This document shows, one piece after another, positions 61,087-64,000 of a DNA stretch of 64,000 nucleotides. Origin of the DNA: Ornithinibacillus contaminans (GTDB lineage: Bacteria > Bacillota > Bacilli > Bacillales > Amphibacillaceae); the NCBI RefSeq assembly GCF_001038425.2, contig NZ_LDPV02000046.1, forward strand, positions 62,001 through 126,000, written 5' to 3'. How positions within the stretch are numbered: position 1 is the first letter of the stretch; each line of letters starts with the position of its first letter. Position numbers and translations under genes: made by a program. A model generated the notes under the pieces. The model searched no databases, had not been told where the DNA came from, and worked only from the letters and a program-made list of their open reading frames with translations.

Positions 61087-61100
61087 GTAATTAGATAAAT

Positions 61101-61132
61101 AGGGTCTACTCACTACGGTTGAGCTAGACCCT
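61101..61132 (+). terminator. Hairpin between OFA transporter and oxidoreductase
   Basis: GGGTCTA / TAGACCC plus inner TCA/TTGA pairing, without a T tract; more likely an mRNA processing or stability hairpin than a full terminator. Confidence 0.4.
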
Positions 61133-61163
61133 TCATAGCATATTACTTTTTAGGGAGGGATAT

Positions 61164-63518
61164 GTGTTGGGAAACACAAAGCATACTGGTCCTATTAAAA
61201 TATCGAAGAAACCAGATCCAGCATTATGGGTGAGTAAGGTTCCATTTGGATTAGGGAAAGTAAAGCCACATCATATCCGAGATACAATGAAAGTGGTGTG
61301 GGAAAACAAGGATAATCTACCATATGCCACTCGAATATTGACACAAGGAGTTTGTGATGGTTGCGCACTTGGAGTTGCCGGTCTACAAGATCAAACTTTA
61401 AAAGGTCCACATGTTTGTACAACTCGATTAAACGTATTACGGCTAAATACAATGAGTGCCATTGACGAGGAAATCCTGCATAGAGATATAGATGAGTTAC
61501 GAAAAATGAATAGTACCGAGCTTAGAAAACTAGGAAGAATTCCATATCCAATGATGCGAAAACCTGGTGACCGTCGATTTACACGTATTACGTGGGACGA
61601 TGCCCTTAATACAATCGCAGCAAAAATAAAATCCACAGAGCCGAAGCAAACTGCCTTTTATACAACCTCACGAGGCATTACAAATGAAACTTACTACACA
61701 TTAGGAAAAGTTGCGCGGTTCCTAGGGGTAAACAATGTAGATAATGCTTCCCGTATTTGCCATTCTCCATCAAAGACCGCATTAAGCCGTTCGGTAGGTG
61801 TTGGTGCGTCTACTTGTAATTATAAGGATTGGATTGGGACAGATGTGCTCGTATTCTGGGGTTCTGTCGCAGCTAATAATCAGCCAGTCTCAACAAAGTA
61901 TATGTATGCAGCAAAACGGAAAGGTACCAAGATTATTGTAATCAATCCATACCATGAGCCAGCGATGGATAGCTACTGGGTACCATCTATACCAGAGTCT
62001 GCATTATTTGGAACAAAGATTGCGGATGATTTCTATCAAGTTAATATCGGTGGCGATATTGCCTTTATGCATGGAATTATCAAGCATTGGTTTGAAATGG
62101 AAGAACAGGAGCCAGGATCTGCACTGGATCATGAATTTATCAAAGAGCATGTCAATGGCTTAGAGGCATTAAAGGAGAAGGCTACTTCATTCACCTGGGA
62201 GCAATTAGAGCAATCATCGGGTATTTCAAAAGAACGAATGCTGGAATTAGCGCTATTATTAGCAAAATCTAACTCTGCTGTATTTGTATGGTCAATGGGA
62301 CTGACACAGCATCGCTTTGGAACGGATAATATATCACAAGTGGCCAATCTTGCATTATTGCAAGGGTTTCTTGGTAGAGAGCACTGTGGATTAATGCCGA
62401 TTCGTGGACATTCTGGTGTTCAAGGTTCCTCTGAAATGGGTGCAGATCCATTTTCATTACCTGGTGGGGGAATGGATGAGAAGAATCGTAAACGTGTGGA
62501 AGCAATTTGGGGATTTGATATTCCGGAATGGCAAGGGGATATTGTAGGTGTGACACTGGAAAATGCCTTATTACCAGAAGAACATGAACGAAAACTAAAA
62601 CTCTACTATATGTCTGGGGGTAATTTCCTAGAAACGATGCCAGATCCAGACTTTGTAAAAGGGAGCTTAGAAAATATCGATATTCGTGTTCATCAGGATA
62701 TTATCCTAAATACATCCACCTTATTAGACGCGAAGGAAGCGGTCATTGTGCTGCCAGCTATGACTAGATATGAGCAGCCTGGTGGAGGTACCTCAACATC
62801 TACCGAGAGAATGGTTTATTTTTCACCAGAAATAAAGGGGCCGCGAATTGAAGAGGCACGACCAGAATGGGAAATTTATGTTGACCTTGCAAAACGTGTA
62901 CACCCAGAAAAGCAAGCATTAATCGATTTTAACGATGCGTATGAGATTCGAGAAGAAATTGCAAAAACAGCCCCGAATTATAATGGTATCCAGCATTTGA
63001 AAAAGAAGGGTGAATTATTTCAATGGGGCGGGGCATGGCTTTGTGAGGATGGGGTATGCCCAACACCAGATGGAAAAGGGAATTTAATAACAGTCGAATT
63101 ACCAGAGCTTCGCAAACCAGAAGGACATTTCTATGTGACAACAAGACGTGGAAAGCAGTTCAATTCGATGATTTATAACGAACAGGATCCGTTTAATGCT
63201 GCCGATCGTTATGATGTATTAATGAATGCAGAAGATGGGAAAGAACTGGGTATTCAAGAAGGCGATGCCGTCGTTGTCTTTAATCAGCATGGAAGCTTCA
63301 CTGGACGTGCGAAGTTTGTACCGGTTCTAGCGGGCAATATTGAGGTCCATTGGCCAGAAGGAAATTCACTTATTCCCAAGGGTGTGTACGAAAGCTTCGC
63401 CGGAATTCCAGAGTACAATACAGCAGTAATTGTGGAAAAAGCAGAAACCTATTTTGCCCATAAAGATACAAAATATGTTGAGAAACGTATTGAAGAGCTT
63501 GAAATGGAACCACAGTAG
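61164..63518 (+). CDS. FdhF/YdeP family molybdopterin oxidoreductase
   Basis: 784 residues. The family's N-terminal Fe-S motif is visible as GVCDGCALG...HVCTTR (about 62-87). The Mo-ligand region is RICHSPS with Cys (about 199). Further molybdopterin motifs: FWGSVAANNQPVS and GHSGVQGSSEMG. It is formate-dehydrogenase-like; YdeP members may use other substrates. GTG 61164 or TTG 61167, after GGGAGGG. Downstream comes fdhD, which sulfurates the cofactor of such enzymes. Confidence 0.88.
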   Translation: MLGNTKHTGPIKISKKPDPALWVSKVPFGLGKVKPHHIRDTMKVVWENKDNLPYATRILTQGVCDGCALGVAGLQDQTLKGPHVCTTRLNVLRLNTMSAIDEEILHRDIDELRKMNSTELRKLGRIPYPMMRKPGDRRFTRITWDDALNTIAAKIKSTEPKQTAFYTTSRGITNETYYTLGKVARFLGVNNVDNASRICHSPSKTALSRSVGVGASTCNYKDWIGTDVLVFWGSVAANNQPVSTKYMYAAKRKGTKIIVINPYHEPAMDSYWVPSIPESALFGTKIADDFYQVNIGGDIAFMHGIIKHWFEMEEQEPGSALDHEFIKEHVNGLEALKEKATSFTWEQLEQSSGISKERMLELALLLAKSNSAVFVWSMGLTQHRFGTDNISQVANLALLQGFLGREHCGLMPIRGHSGVQGSSEMGADPFSLPGGGMDEKNRKRVEAIWGFDIPEWQGDIVGVTLENALLPEEHERKLKLYYMSGGNFLETMPDPDFVKGSLENIDIRVHQDIILNTSTLLDAKEAVIVLPAMTRYEQPGGGTSTSTERMVYFSPEIKGPRIEEARPEWEIYVDLAKRVHPEKQALIDFNDAYEIREEIAKTAPNYNGIQHLKKKGELFQWGGAWLCEDGVCPTPDGKGNLITVELPELRKPEGHFYVTTRRGKQFNSMIYNEQDPFNAADRYDVLMNAEDGKELGIQEGDAVVVFNQHGSFTGRAKFVPVLAGNIEVHWPEGNSLIPKGVYESFAGIPEYNTAVIVEKAETYFAHKDTKYVEKRIEELEMEPQ

Positions 63519-63530
63519 AAGGTGACGCGC

Positions 63531-64000
63531 ATGAATGAACAAAAAAATAATGGCTGGGAAATTATTCGTTTTACAGGAGCTAATTCATTAATAGTGGAAG
63601 AGGAAATCGCAGAAGAGTTTCCGATTACGATTATGATTAATGGCGAAGAATTTGCAACAATGGTCTGTTCACCAGTTGATCTGGAAGAGTTAATTATAGG
63701 ATTTCTTGCCTCAGAGGGGATTATACGAGTATATAAAGAGATAAAAAATCTCTCGATTGATTCAAGGTTAGGGTTTGCATATGTTGAGCTTACGAAAGCA
63801 ATAGACCTTACACAACAGGATCATTCCAAACGATTCATCGGATCGTGCTGTGGAAAAAGTAGACAGTTTTATTTTAAAAGCGATGTGAAAACCGCTAAAA
63901 CAGTTCGGAGCAACTTAACCATTACAGTTGAACAATGCTATCACTTAATGAAGGAGCTTCAAGAGAGCTCGGATCAATTTAGAAGAACTGGTGGCGTTCA
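63531..64000 (+). CDS. fdhD: FdhD sulfurtransferase for formate dehydrogenase (partial)
   Basis: The frame is open from ATG 63531 to the window end (about 156 codons of an expected ~260). AGAAGGTGA precedes it. FdhD transfers sulfur from IscS-type desulfurase to the molybdenum cofactor of formate dehydrogenases. Visible features: INGEEFATMVCSPVDLEELIIGFL near residue 40-60 and the essential cysteine motif GSCCGKSRQ (about 104-112). It follows the oxidoreductase by 12 nt, in one operon. Confidence 0.9.
   Translation, partial: MNEQKNNGWEIIRFTGANSLIVEEEIAEEFPITIMINGEEFATMVCSPVDLEELIIGFLASEGIIRVYKEIKNLSIDSRLGFAYVELTKAIDLTQQDHSKRFIGSCCGKSRQFYFKSDVKTAKTVRSNLTITVEQCYHLMKELQESSDQFRRTGGV

Overview
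This window is chromosomal DNA of a low-GC Gram-positive, spore-forming member of the Bacillaceae, possibly an Oceanobacillus/Ornithinibacillus/Virgibacillus-type organism. The evidence is AT-rich sequence, strong GGAGG ribosome binding sites, frequent TTG and GTG starts, poly-T rho-independent terminators, and many gene sets with Bacillus subtilis counterparts (yerO-swrC, yfiY/yfiZ/yfhA-type siderophore uptake, yra spore-coat cluster with adhB, ykoFEDC, yqhV, an HMG-CoA-lyase-type gene). The species call is inference. I saw no phage, integrase, transposase, rRNA, tRNA or CRISPR array. It reads as ordinary chromosome with mobile-looking intergenic repeats.

Layout. 1-4.5 kb: tail of an MFS transporter, a small ORF, an epimerase-like SDR protein, a proline-iminopeptidase-like hydrolase, a membrane protein. 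3.6-7.7 kb: TetR regulator divergent from an RND exporter, with an operator inside the promoter. 7.7-11 kb: an S9 peptidase and a DUF819 membrane protein. 11-16.1 kb: a complete polyamine operon, metK-speA-speD-speE-speB, preceded by a strong promoter and a long structured leader RNA with a terminator that I cannot assign to a known riboswitch class. 16.1-22 kb: a 52-bp tandem repeat, acetyltransferases, DinB protein, HxlR regulator divergent from a luciferase-like monooxygenase plus FMN reductase, aldo/keto reductase. 22-27 kb: Fur-box-controlled siderophore ABC transporter divergent from a ferredoxin-NADP reductase. 27-34 kb: MarR-MFS pair, a coiled-coil/3D-domain cell wall protein, a divergent CotF/yra spore-coat cluster with adhB, another MFS. 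34-41 kb: cold shock protein, ABC-2 exporter, MFS-GNAT-Nudix run, ctaB, aromatic acid exporter-like protein. 41-45 kb: the ykoFEDC-type thiamine-precursor ECF transporter under a TPP riboswitch. 45-54 kb: DUF4363 and DUF421 genes, a multi-LysM NlpC/P60 hydrolase, a LarA-like/FAH pair, a kinase-like protein, prfC. 54-56.4 kb: arsRBC. 56.4-64 kb: yqhV-like gene, HMG-CoA lyase, a frameshifted lipoprotein gene, and a putative formate/oxalate cluster (XRE-cupin regulator, OFA transporter, FdhF/YdeP oxidoreductase, fdhD running off the end).

The two most interesting signals are non-coding. One is the unassigned leader upstream of metK-spe. The other is a family of seven near-identical ~32-bp intergenic repeats whose GTGACA core sits 18 bp upstream of a TATAAT in two copies, suggesting that the element donates a -35 box to neighbouring genes. 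All repeat counts and alignments were made by eye.
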